NCBI RefSeq assembly: GCF_963675165.1
Contig: NC_087391.1
Location: 2,003,001-2,067,000, forward strand
Length of the DNA stretch: 64,000 nucleotides
Direction: 5' to 3'
DNA from: Halichondria panicea
Lineage: Eukaryota; Porifera; Demospongiae; Suberitida; Halichondriidae
Shown here: piece after piece, positions 11,701-22,898 of the stretch
Layout of the letters: every line of letters starts with the position of its first letter
Position numbering within the stretch: the first letter of the stretch is position 1
Program-made: the position numbers and the translations under genes
Notes under the pieces: generated by a model
Database searches by the model: none
What the model saw: only the letters and a program-made list of their open reading frames with translations
Told to the model about the DNA's origin: nothing

Positions 11701-14586
11701 AGTGGTCAATGCTATCGGTATGCTCTGATTACGTTGCATGTATGTCCTATCGTACAGTTGGTGAGCCGCTGAACAGGGAGGCGTGGCTGTGGTACAACAA
11801 TGTGGTGGGCAGGGAGAAGTGCACTGTGGTCGACACCTACTGGCAGACAGGTGAGGAGGAGAAGGCTTGGTGTACTCTTATCACGAGCTAAACAATTGGT
11901 TAAGAACCACTCCTCGTAATGTGTGTAGAAAGGCAATCGGCTGCTTTCGTTATGCCTTTTCGGAACGTACATGTATTGTGTGCAACTCAGTGCTACATGT
12001 AGCTGGTTTTTATCAGCACTGCACACAATGTTGAAAATGTCGAGCAAAACTATAACAATACATGTAGTACATGTACAAGATAAGCAGTCCGTTGCATTGC
12101 TACCACCCTGCAGAAACTGGAGGGATCACCATCACCCCCCGTCCTGGTCCTGACAATTCCCCACCCAAACCAGGCTTTCCCACACGACCATTCTGGGGCA
12201 TGGAGCCAGCTCTGCTCAGTCTAGAGGTAGGAGAGGGTTGATGTATAATATGATCTAACCTACCCGTTCATGCTTCTTAGGCTACATGTGGGTGTCATTG
12301 TGGCTTTAGTATTGTACATGCATACTGTAGATTATAGGCTAGTTTGAGTAAATAGTATGTGTTCCTGCTTTAACGTTGAGTTTCAAAGGACATAATTTAG
12401 CTCAGAATTGTGGCACGTATCGACCTTACAGCATGTATCATTCAAGTAGCACTCTGCTACACTGTATATGCACTCCACTCCATTGATGTGTTCATTCTCA
12501 TTCCGTTCCAGAATGAAGTCCAGCACGGTCCCGATGTGTCGGGTCACCTGTGCTTCAAGAGACCATGGCCAGGCATAGCTCGCACCATCTGGGGCAGCCA
12601 CGAGGCTTATCTCCGCATCTACTTTGAGCCGCACCCAGGTAATCAATCTCACTTCACAATATTTACCATTTACCATTACTACAATTAACTGATAACTTGA
12701 GTTTGAATTGCCCTCTTCCATAATTCTTCAGCGCTATGACCTAGTGTGTTTAGATTAAAGTTCTTTGACGGACCACAAGCATTTGAAGACACTTCGTTTT
12801 TTGTCCTCAGGTTACTACTTCACTGGTGACGGTGCACTGAGAGATAAGGAGAACGATTACCGGATAACAGGACGTGTGGACGACATGCTCAACAGCAAGG
12901 GGCATCGACTGGGCACTGCAGAGCTGGAGTGTGCCATGGTAAGGCGTGTGGCCAGAACGTGGTTGGTAGGCTTAATAGTACTCTATTTTAATTACCTGAT
13001 GAGATTTTCAGTGATCACTTTTTGCAACCAATGTTCCTTGAGCCATGCACCAAGCTAGAAGTACGTGTGGACTTCTTCAATTTTACTTGTAGTACATTTT
13101 TTCCTTGGTTGTTCCCCTAACATTCATTGTTAAATACTATGCGCCGGCCGGCCCACACTAGGTATAGGGTTAGGTTACTTTTTTAGCACCAATCTCTTTA
13201 TTAAATGTTCCTTCTTGTGCAGAATCATGAGCCACAGGTAGCAGAAACAGCTGTTGTTGGGTACCCTCATGAAATATTTGGAGAAGGTAGGAGATTTGTT
13301 GTATTGTTCATGCATGTATGTGTGTGCTGTTTAGGCGTTCTTACGTATATGTTGCCAAGTTACACATGCATGCAATAAATATGCCATGCAGTCATGTATT
13401 TACAAATAGGCTATCTGCTATCGAACTGGTCTCTTTGTACAGCATACGTACATGTACACAGTTGTACATAATTATGAGATTGTATTGTTTTTTTTGCAGG
13501 TATAATGGCGTTTGTTATTCTCAAATCTGACGTGGAGATAAAGGACAAAGACATTGTGGGCTCACTCAAAGAACTAGTCAAGAAAAAAATTGCAGCCTTT
13601 GCAATACCTACAGCTTTCTTAGTAAGCTAGCACAACTATTTTAATATAATAATTATGCCTCGGTGCGCCTGCGCAAGCAAGGTATACGGTAGTGTGTCTG
13701 TGTGTAGACTGCTAAAGCTGCTCAAGGATCAATGAAGTGCAAGTAAGAGTTTCTATATATAGGCTTCTAGTTATGTTTTCTTGGATTTTAATTCATGGAT
13801 TTGCAAAATAATGCTTCGTTCTCGAGTTATGCATTAGTTTTGCTTACTTAGAATGCCATTGCAGCCTTTTCGGAAGAGCACGTAGCCAAACTTGTTTACT
13901 GAGTGTTGCTACTCTACTTAGTAGTTAACTCTGCACTGAACGCTAGCTATTGGTAGCTGCAAGAGTGAGAAGTGAGCTGCAAGGCTCTACTGATGGCTAA
14001 TTTTAGACTTGAACTTTGGCATCAATCGTTTTTAACAACAATCATGGTCGATCATTACCCACTCTTTGAGTTTGCATGCACCAAGCAAATAAAAAAAATT
14101 TCATCATGTGTATAAAATTAACGCATAAGCTATTAGTAGCTTTATTATGTAATGTAGCTTTGGCATCTCCACCGAGGCATCAGCACCTGCGGTGCTTTCA
14201 TTATCATAGGTACTTTTCATTGTATATAAAAATTATGAAGAAGTACATGACTGTACTAGCTTGTATAAATATGCATACAGCTCAGAATTGTGACGTAGAA
14301 CCAACCTCATGCGCAATAATAATTTTCTGATGGCTCTACAATACAAAAGTTCCGCCACACGAAAACAACCTGCTATACAGTTATAGAATATAATTTTTCC
14401 ATGCTGCTATGCACACAGGTTGTACCCGGTCTTCCCAAAACTCGCTCTGGTAAAATAATGCGACGAGTGCTGAGAAAGATCGCAGCTGATAAAGCTTCTG
14501 AATTAGGAGACGTCTCTACCCTTGCCGACCCGTCTATTGTCAAGCAGATTGTCGAGATCTACAAGACCAAACTGATCGAGACATAA
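8742..14586 (+). CDS. ACSS: Acetyl-CoA synthetase (ACSS1/ACSS2 type)
   Basis: Fifteen exons give 648 residues: 8742-8955, 9104-9200, 9444-9590, 9789-9841, 10049-10227, 10521-10673, 10903-11053, 11321-11458, 11758-11850, 12114-12226, 12512-12638, 12811-12938, 13223-13286, 13500-13621, 14419-14586. The enzyme joins acetate to CoA through an acetyl-adenylate. Visible motifs are the P-loop [20 protein letters not shown], the acetyl pocket region [16 protein letters not shown], the DTYWQTETGG adenylate motif, the hinge [20 protein letters not shown] and the A10 motif [12 protein letters not shown] with the regulatory lysine. The sequence agrees best with vertebrate mitochondrial ACSS1, yet the N-terminus ([18 protein letters not shown]) has acidic residues and is not a convincing presequence. 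Location is therefore open. AATAAA at 14627-14632 is a likely poly(A) signal. Confidence 0.94.
13656..14200 (+). repeat. Interspersed repeat A, copy 2, in the last ACSS intron
   Basis: It starts TGCCTCGGTGCGCCTGCGCA and ends near CCACCGAGGCATCAGCACCT, so short inverted ends (TGCCTCGGTG / CACCGAGGCA) can be seen. The internal sequence matches 751-1245 block by block. It sits within the intron between 13621 and 14419 in the same orientation as copy 1. The end block CACCGAGGCATCAGCACCTG with GCGGTGC also allows a small stem-loop. Confidence 0.75.
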
Positions 14587-14626
14587 ACGGAGAAACTGCC
14601 CACCTACATGTACATGTACCATTTAT

Positions 14627-14632
14627 AATAAA
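14627..14632 (+). terminator. Poly(A) signal AATAAA of ACSS
   Basis: The canonical hexamer lies 41 bases after the ACSS stop codon. The convergent gene TOMM20 ends at 14860, so the two 3' ends are within about 270 bases. Confidence 0.6.
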
Positions 14633-14859
14633 CTTGCCTCCATACTCCTTTAGTAGTAACTACATGACCATTTTAGAGTATAATTAGCTAGCTATAGCTT
14701 GAGTTTTTACTTTTGACATTCTTTTATTAGAAACATGAGATTATTGATTTTAACATTATTATTATTATACACATTCTGTGAGAATAAATACACAACATTG
14801 GCAGTGTAACAAGTAATAAGTGCTCTGGGAGGCAACAAATTTGTCAGTTTTCATTAATA

Positions 14860-15857
14860 TTAGTCCACATCTGCTTGATCATCCTTCTTTGCGTCTCCCC
14901 CTCCTGCTGCTAGTGCCCCCTGCATGCAGTGAGTGAGTGAGGATCGTTTATTCGTCCCACAACGACATGCATGTTAATTCTTGTTAATTGTTAATTGTAT
15001 GTGTATATACAAAACAACCCCTCAAAGGCTACCTCTTGTACATGCAATTATAACGACAAAATTTTATTCTCCAAAAAGATGGTCGTCCATTTATATAAAG
15101 AGATGAGTTTCACTGTATATAATCTACCATACAATCAAATGCAGTTGGCCAATGTAAAAAAACAAGACTATATTTAAACAATGAGTAATAACATTTACCA
15201 CTCTGAAGGTAAGACTACACTAAAGCTGCGTTAGGCTTATACAAGCTCACCTCAGATTGAAGTGTGGCGTAGGCTCGCACCAGAAGGCTAAAGAGAGGAG
15301 CCGGCATGGTCTGCTGCAGAGTGCTTAGGGTGGTTCGCGGGTTGCCAGAGAAGTGAACAAAGTTTATGAAATGACCAATGGCTTCTTCAATGTTCCCTGC
15401 AGTGAAATGAAATAATTTAAACACAGTAATAGGGGAAACAGAGATATTGAATACGAGGATTCCATTTGTCATACCCTACGAAACTGACAATTAAATGCCA
15501 ACAGAACAGAAGGTAATACGCTAGCAACCTCTGCACCTGCGTAAGGATGTTACCTTCCGTTAGTTTTTGGTTTCCCTTCATCATCTCGGACATGAGAAAC
15601 TCCTCCCTCACTTTGGGGTCACGGAGGTCGACTGCACCAGACTTTTTGGCTGTTTTTCTCCCTACAAAAACACAACATGGTGGTTGGATTACATAATACT
15701 GATTGTTAAGTGCGATTTATCGTAATTATTTACTTGCAAGAACTTTCTTCTTATAGTCAGGATCACTCCTTCTTTTCCGATCAAAGTACACACAGTAACC
15801 CACGAATAGAGATCCCACTAGCCCAACGGTACACAGTGTATAGAACCTTGCACTCAT
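14860..15857 (-). CDS. TOMM20: TOM20, mitochondrial import receptor subunit
   Basis: Four exons on the minus strand (15857-15734, 15661-15554, 15396-15251, 14919-14860) give 145 residues, the same length as human TOM20. TOM20 recognises presequences at the outer mitochondrial membrane. The N-terminus MSARFYTLCTVGLVGSLFVG is the membrane anchor. It is followed by GYCVYFDRKRRSDPDYKKK, very close to the human sequence, then the receptor core with FLMSEMMKGNQKLTEGN and TLQQTMPAPLFSLLV. The acidic tail ends KKDDQADVD. The reading frame is open upstream to 15923, but the first codon there is TTG; the ATG at 15857 gives the family's normal start. A TTTATT (AATAAA on the minus strand) near 14723 may be its poly(A) signal. 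Confidence 0.95.
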
Positions 15858-16064
15858 AGCTTGCCTGCACTGTACTGTACTGCTTGATGAGGATGTAGAC
15901 GACTTCTTTGAGACCCAGACCAAAAGTAGTCCATGTGACAGGCTAGGTTACGGAAGTTTACGGGAATAAGTATAACTCTAGTGTGCTCTATTTGGAATTT
16001 AAATGATTTCTCAGTGAGAAGGAAGACATCTAACTACACAGTCGATACACATGACACAGGCTTA
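15858..16064. promoter_or_regulatory. Divergent promoter region TOMM20 / MEA1
   Basis: Only 207 bases separate the two start codons. The segment contains ACGGAAGT near 15950, which fits an ETS-type core (CGGAAGT), common in promoters of mitochondrial and housekeeping genes. No TATA box is evident. Bidirectional use is inferred from the spacing. Confidence 0.55.
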
Positions 16065-17586
16065 ATGAGTGTCACAGGAGATGAGCTGGGACCTAATATA
16101 AGCACAGAAGGTGCTCCCAAGTGTGAAGCCAAGGATGGCAGTGTCAGCAGCAGTACAGAGAGCGAGGAAGATGACCAAGAGAGCAGCTCATACGCCTTGG
16201 GATACATGCCTCTGTCACAAGATCCAGACTTAGATGAGAATGATGATGATAGTTGTGTAGAGACTGTAACCTGCCTAGACATCACGGAGAGCCCTATTAA
16301 GGCTGACAGTGACACTATTATTGGGCCAAGTAGACACGCAAAGCCTGCAGAAGACCACACCCACTCACCGATATCTTTATTGGAAGACAGTAAGAATATT
16401 ACCATAATTATATACTCCTTTATATCATCATAATGCCGCTTTCTCTGTATTAAATAAATGCCACTACATTTGGCAGTGCATGTAAAACGAATGGAGCTGG
16501 GCCTATAATTGCGAAATGTCCGAGGGTACGTAATTAGAAGGTAGAATATTGTTTGTAATTTATGTACAGTGTCTATTCTGAAAGCCTAATTAGACTGGCA
16601 CTATGATTAGAGTGGCGCCTTTATTAGACTTGTTACACTACTAGCTGTGCTACGTAGTGCGTATCAGCCCCATAGGAACCTCCATAAAACAGACACCATT
16701 AGGGAACAGCCTTTTGGCCGTTATAGAGAGGTGGTCTTCCTTGGGAGGTTTCAATTGCCAGCTATGTATGCTCTATGAGTCATTTCTTGCTGCAAATGAA
16801 TCTTGGAGCTTAGCTAACTGCTTCTTTAGCTCGTACAAGCTTTGAAAAGGCTGTAGGGACAAGCTACAGCTAGGTTTCACGATTGTGCAAAATAAGGCTA
16901 TTTCAGCAATAATTTTCTGCTAATTCTGGGTGTGGCTATTCGTTCTGGGAGGTTATTTTCCATTGCTAAAGCCTAGAAAGCTGCTTGTTATACGGAGTAG
17001 AGAGGTGGTCGCTCCTGAGAGGTTGCTTTACATTGAAGTCATTGTAGTTTCAATCTGGACCTGAGTTCTTGGCCGTTGTATAGAGGTGGTCGTTAATGGA
17101 GGTTCCACTGTATGTCCATAATAATTACCGTATAGCGGGTAATTTTTCGTGGGGTAAAATATTCGTTATTTTCGTGGGCAAGCTGACCTCCACGAAATTT
17201 TAACGTAGGCGTGGCTTACCGAAACGTAGGAATGCAGTGCAGGCAACAAGACTAAACGAAATTTTTACTCACGAAAACCACCGTTTCTCGAGTTGAACGA
17301 ATTTTTTACCCCACAAAACTTACCCGCTATACAGTAATCTCACAATGATTTCTACCGTAGGCTACCTGTGCGTGTACATGTATAGATTAATGATATTAAT
17401 AAAATTAATAATCCTGACCAATGTTACCCATCTCTCCTTGTAGACCAAGTAGATCAGATCAAGGCCGCCATGTCTGGGTTCTCACTGCCCTCGTCAGCCA
17501 TTCCAGACTGGGCTAAGCACGTCCCTGAGAATGTATGGAAGTCAAAACTCATCGACGGAATAAGAACAAAAGACGATGATAAATAG
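16065..17586 (+). CDS. MEA1: Male-enhanced antigen 1 homologue
   Basis: Two exons (16065-16389 and 17444-17586) give 155 residues. The N-terminal half is acidic and Ser-rich and includes YALGYMPLSQDPDLDEND, which matches the GYxPLxQDP box of vertebrate MEA1. The second exon encodes the conserved C-terminal box VDQIKAAMSGFSLPSSAIPD followed by WAKHVPENVWKSKL. The molecular role of MEA1 is poorly known; the vertebrate gene was first noted for expression in testis. The frame is open upstream to 15981, but without an ATG, so 16065 is chosen. A poly(A) signal AATAAA lies at 17686-17691. The single intron is filled with repeats (16676-17336). Confidence 0.85.
16676..17112. mobile_element. Pogo-like non-autonomous element in the MEA1 intron
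   Basis: The right end reads, on the minus strand, CAGTGGAACCTCCATTAACG, and GGAACCTCCAT is present in the other orientation at the left. Several diverged copies of GAGAGGTGGTC are spread through the interior (near 16725, 17000 and 17080). Such CAGT(A/G)GAACCTC ends are typical of pogo/Tigger-like elements. The borders are approximate and no transposase remains. Confidence 0.5.
17126..17336. mobile_element. Foldback MITE, family 2 (ACCGTATAGCGGG ends)
   Basis: It starts TACCGTATAGCGGGTAATTT and ends TTACCCGCTATACAGTA, a near-perfect inverted repeat. The interior is rich in TTTCGTGG and CCACGAAA blocks. It is related to family 1 by the terminal ACCGTATAGCG. Other copies lie at 29810-30020, 22136-22345 (decayed left end) and 46975-47130 (short). 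Confidence 0.85.
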
Positions 17587-17819
17587 ATCTATCTGATTTT
17601 TTTACTGTCACTCAATTAAGTTATGCACAACCACTGTAACTATATGCATAGATTGCTGTTCTATCATAATTATACCGGGGTATGTAATAAAATTGTCCTC
17701 ATGATTGAGCTCGAGCTCCACCCTTTTCCATAATAGAAGCCTTGCATAGCTTTGTTAATTAATAGCCAGCTGAAACCATAGCTAGCTGATAGATACTTAT
17801 AATCTAGTATAACTTAACT

Positions 17820-20010
17820 ATGGCTGAAATGTCATCGGAGTTGTCAGAAGAGTCAAAGTTAAGATGCAAATCTACCTTATATGAAAGAAGAACAAGCAGT
17901 GATTCTCTCTCAAGGGCAATCACTGGATCAACCTCAGTCCGCAAAAGAAGATGCACCTACAATTTCCGAATGTTGAAAAGAAAAGGGGTAATACTTGTTC
18001 TGGTATGGAACTTTCTGGTATTTAGCTATCAAGCTCTTGTTCTTGGGACACTGGTTAAATTAATTCCTGGTATTGAAAAATTCCCCTGGAGAATTGTTGC
18101 AGCTAATATGGTTTTGCAGAGTGCCGTGCCTTTTTTAATCTATCCCATTGCTGGCTGGATTGCTGATGCTAAGATCGGCAGGTATAAAGTGATTCGTGGA
18201 AGTCTATGGCTGATTTGGATTGGAGCATTGCTATTCCTTGGAGTTAAAATTGTATCCTATTCCATAAGATATGTTATTCCAATTTCAAACGCTCAACGTA
18301 TTGGCGAATCCCCTGCACTTGTGTTACTTTTTACGTTAATTTATGTCCTCAATGCGATTGGAATTGCAGGATTTCAAGCTAATTTTATTCCGTTTGGGGT
18401 TGACCAAATGGAAGATGGCTCTTCTGAGCAGTACAGTGCGTTCATTCATTGGTATTATTGGACAAGAAATAGTAGTATTGGCTTGATAGTAACACTGCTG
18501 ATTCAGTCGTCAAAAGGATATTGTGAAAAGAAGGAGATGGAGAATTCGTATGAAAATGAGCCGATTAATCGTTATGACTTGATTATTCTCTTGCTTCAAG
18601 TTGGATGTGTTACACTTGCTGTATGCCTTGATTTGGTATTCTCCAATCAAGTCCTCAACAAAGATCCCAAAGTACACAATCCTTTGAAAAAAGTGTGGAC
18701 GGTCTCAAAATTTATTATCCAGAATGATACCTTCGTCGGATACAGGAAAGCAATAACCTATTCATATGACAGCCCAGTGCAACGTTCAGACTTTGCCAAG
18801 AGAATGTATGGTGGTCCGTTTGACAGTGATCATGTGGAAGATGTGAAGACTTTCTGGAAGATGTTGGTGTTCATTTTCTCCCTTGGTTTAGGTGGAGTCT
18901 TTCTGAATGATGCTGTAAGTTATAATTAGTCGAGTACATGTGCACGAAAAATTTCAATTCTTTTTTACCTAGGTTTATCAAAGTATTAAGCTCTTTGTGG
19001 ATCACTTGGAATTGCCTGCAAGTGCCTATCACTCCCTATTAGAATGTTCGATACGACACTCAATTTCCGTACTTGTCTACCCAACAGTATTCACTCTGTT
19101 CATTCCATTTTATGAGATCGTTATACACCCGATTTTTAGTAAGTATGTTCCCCGAATGATGGTGAGGATGACAGCTGGAATTATTTGTATGCTCCTATCG
19201 GCTATTGGAATGTTAGTCATTGATGTAGTTGGCCACGCCCATGTTACTAACAACCAAACGTGCATGATGTTTCACACACACTCTGAGCCTCATGCAGCAA
19301 CGCACCTCCATATATCCATGATCTATGTTGTTCCTCTCACCGTTTTAATGGCCTTAGGAGAGATGCTAACGTTCATATCAGGTGAGTTCTGATCGATAGC
19401 TAATTCAAATTCTTTGCAGGGTAGGATCCAATATAGATGTCATGGGGAGCATAACTCAGACACTCCTATGTTACTGTAGCTTTACACTTGCCCTTGAACA
19501 GTCTTTATATTCACCTATGCATAATTATGTGCATGTATGCATGTATTTGCCAGTGATGGGAACCTGATATAATTATGCATATCCCACATAGCTCTCGAGT
19601 TCATCCTTGCTCAGTCTCCATTTGGAATGCGAGGACTCTTGATTGGTATGTTCTATGCCATGAATGGTGTTTTTGACCTCCTGGCTGGGCTGGTTCTACT
19701 CACTGTCTCTCTTTCCTTCAAGAGTAACCCATTTACATTACGAGGAGGTTTGTTTAGTAGTAGATTTAGTACAAAAGGTAGTACCATGCATAAGCCAACT
19801 GACAGTTACAATCATTTAATTGTTTTAGGTATGAGCTGTGGATCGTGGTACTATGCAACAACAGTTGTCCTAGGACTATTAGGCGTTGTGATCTTTTTCC
19901 TAGGTGCAATTTGGTACAAGAAAAGACAGAGAGGTGGTCACAGGACTCTTATCAATCACCAGACTATTATTGAATCTTATTATGAAGCTTCATCTGAACA
20001 ACAATATTAG
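17820..20010 (+). CDS. POT/SLC15-family transporter, tandem copy 1
   Basis: Three exons (17820-18914, 18973-19381, 19592-20010) give 640 residues. It is a polytopic membrane protein of the proton-dependent oligopeptide transporter family in the major facilitator superfamily. The PTR2 signature AGWIADAKIGRYKVIRGSLW, the HWYYWTRNSSIG motif of TM5 and EFILAQSPFGMRGLLIG near the end support the family. The N-terminus is Ser-rich and cytoplasmic, with KRRCTYNFRMLKRKG just before TM1. The usual proton-coupling motif ExxER in TM1 is missing (TM1 is WNFLVFSYQALVLG), so peptide/proton symport should not be assumed. It is a neighbour and paralogue of the gene at 20216, with the same two intron positions and phases (0 and 1). 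Confidence 0.8.
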
Positions 20011-20215
20011 TTTGCTTATGGCTGCTCTAGCATTGTTCATTGTTCGTAATTTTGTGTACAGTGTGTATAATAGCTATTGTGTGAGGTGCACTTATTGTTC
20101 ATGATTGTCAATACAAAATGGGAAAATGGGCGCATGCGCAGCACATGCTTTCTAGTTCCATAATGATACAGTACTGTATCATCATCTATGCTAATTAGAT
20201 CCAGATCTACCACGA

Positions 20216-22723
20216 ATGGCTGGAGCAGTCAATTCTCAGGAGGATGAATCTACTTATTCTACCTTCACACAGAACAGTGGCTCTTACACTGACTCACCTC
20301 TCTATGGGGCTGAAAGTTGGGAGAGAACAGGAGATAATGGACTTCAATCATCAAAGAAATTCTTCTACCATAGCATCCCTCGAATGACAAGACAGCAGCA
20401 ACAAGGTACTCCCAAAAGTTCTGCTAAATCGTTCTGCACTGATTTGTGTTCAGATTCTTGCACTCAACTAAAAGAGAAATGTGCCCTTTGGAGGGTTCTA
20501 TGCTCCCTCAATTTCAGGGCGAATAGATGTTGTTGTCAAATATCACAAACGTACAAACAGCACTTTTTTTTCAGAAAGAGCCTAGTACTAGTTCTGCTAC
20601 TGAATGCTCTGTTCTCAACTGCAGTATTTGGAGTAACAACAGAAGTTGTAAAAGTTATCATTGGCGCAGAATATCTATTACTTCGCACATTATTGATTCA
20701 CGGCATAACTCAAGTCATGTTTCCTATTGGTGGTCATCTGGCAGACTTGTATGTTGGTCGACACAACATGATCCGCTTCAGCCTTTGGATGGCATGGTTA
20801 GGGTTGGCTCTATTTGGTCTAACTTTCGCCTTAGATAGATACATTAATCCATTTACAAGATTTGTGATTTTTCCATTTACAGCAATTGTGCTTAGCATTT
20901 CCTATGTGTGCTTTATGTCAAATATCATCCCTCTTGGCTTGGATCAGTTACAAGGGGCTTCTCATGTTCATTATAGTTCTTTTTTTTACTGGTGGTATTG
21001 GACACTAAACATTGGATTCATCAATGTACCCCAGTACTGTAAAAATAACGTTGAAATAGATGTTCTTATTCAAGTCGGGATCGGTCTGGTTCTCATAACA
21101 ATTGCAATAGTTTTAGATGCTCTATTGAAGCATTGGCTTGTGATTGAACCAATTTCCAAGAATAATAACCCTCTTGTGCAAATAATGAGAATCCTCAAAG
21201 ATGCGTGCAGGCAATCAAATAACCAGAAAATTCCTAGTGTTGTGTTCCACGAAGTTAACATACAGCAATTTGGAAGGATGGATCGAATGAAGAAACGCTA
21301 TGGAGGAAAATATGAAACCGAACAAATCGAAGATGTGAAAACAGTCTTTCGTGTATTGCTTGTTCTCACAGGAATTGGATTTTCAACTCTTATTTACGCT
21401 GGGGTAAGTACAGTATAGCTATAGTTGTTCAGCTGCAAAGTCTGTTAAAGATGAAAGGATATGTTACAATAGGTGGTCTATTCATGTGCTTTGCATGTTA
21501 AAAAAACGTAATTCACAATTTGTACATAGGTGTTCGACACAATTGGACTAATGGCGGCCAACATGAGAGGAACATTGGCTAGTTTCACAATCAATACAGA
21601 TCCATGTCAGGTCAACATCTCTTTACTGAATGCAACGAATGGACTGATACTCATAATTTTGATCCCAATATTAGACCTTGTTGTTGTACCACTACTGAGG
21701 CATATATTTGTTAACCCCACTATTATGTGGAGGTTGGGATGTGGAAGTTTCCTTGCCCTTGTGACAGCCTTGTGTATGTTTGTGATACATTCAGTAGGGA
21801 ATGTGAATTCAAGACTGTGTATCTTCCGTGCTATTGACTCGCCTCTCAGAATAGACATCAGTGTGTACTGGATTTTATTGCCAGTGATTATCCTCACCAT
21901 TGCAGAATTGTTTATTTACATTCCCGGTAAGCCATGTTGTATATAAATTGGTAGCTCACTAACAATAACACTTGAACAGCTTAGTGCAACATGCACGATC
22001 ATTGCCAATTAGCATGTATCTCTGTTTTGGCACGAGAAAGTATCTAATGAATAATTATGTCTTGTCCATGCATATATACTCGATCAATGATGTATATATA
22101 CATGCACATGCATGCATGTATAATTATAATTATTATAGCATGCAGGAATTTTCGCGGGTGCACATTTTCGCTATTTGGCTCGAGGAGCCTTCAGAAGAAA
22201 TGTTTGCGGTTGTATAAAATTCGCGTTTCAATGCCACACCTACCAATAGCTGTTGCGGTGCGTGGGAGTTTCTCATTTTCACATTAAGCTCGCCCTTGAA
22301 AAACACGAAATTTTGCACCTCACGAAAATTTCCCGCTATACAGTAGTAATTTTGTTTGTTATACTCAGAAAAAGCCATTATGCTAATTTATTCACAGGAT
22401 TTGAGTTCACTTGTGCCCAGACTCCCTACAATATGCGTGGTCTTCTGATTGGAATATTCTTCTCCGTCCAAGGAATGTTCTCTCTTCTATCTGTCCTCAT
22501 GCAGTATCTGTTCATGACAAGTCAGTATACCTTTCCCACACTCACATGCAGTGGATGGTACTACCTTGTTCTGTTATGTTTTTCTGTATTTGGATTTCTG
22601 TTTTTTGTTTTAGTAGCTTGTAAGTACAAGAGGAGGCGAAGAGATGAAGTTTTCAACAGTGTAACACTAATAGAGGAACATTATGTATCATTTCTAAATA
22701 GGAGAAATCATGAGGCATCATAG
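20216..22723 (+). CDS. POT/SLC15-family transporter, tandem copy 2
   Basis: Three exons (20216-21403, 21530-21926, 22398-22723) give 636 residues. The PTR2 signature is GGHLADLYVGRHNMIRFSLW, with FYWWYWTLNIGF in TM5 and EFTCAQTPYNMRGLLIG close to the C-terminus. A long N-terminal cytoplasmic part holds a cysteine cluster (CTDLCSDSCTQLKEKC and later NRCCCQ). The TM1 region (LNALFSTAVFGVTTEVVKV) again lacks ExxER. The two introns match copy 1 in place and phase, so the pair arose by tandem duplication; the proteins have since diverged strongly. The last intron holds a decayed MITE. Substrate is unknown. The stop is 175 bases from the convergent EMI1-like gene. Confidence 0.8.
22136..22345. mobile_element. 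Decayed foldback MITE, family 2
   Basis: The right end TTTCCCGCTATACAGTA is intact. The left end has decayed to GGAATTTTCGCGGGTGCA. Internal CACGAAATTTTGC and CGAAAATTTCC blocks tie it to the family. It lies in the last intron of the second POT-like gene. Confidence 0.65.
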
Positions 22724-22898
22724 TTTGTTCTATTCTGCTTGTTTTGTAATTAGTTTTTCTCAACTCTAGAGAGTCATAATTATATTGAACAATTAATGCA
22801 AATTTGCAAATGCCAATGGGAATGTGAGGTGCGGAGGGTGACACGAAAATATACACACATCAATAGTTAACACACATAGATAGGATACAAAAATAGTG

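Noticed and set aside
15858-15923. An N-terminal extension of TOMM20 by 22 residues (KKSSTSSSSS)
   Set aside because: The frame is open, but its first codon is TTG; the ATG at 15857 gives exactly the length and start of the family.
15981-16064. An N-terminal extension of MEA1
   Set aside because: It would start at GTG. The first in-frame ATG is 16065, which fits the size of vertebrate MEA1.
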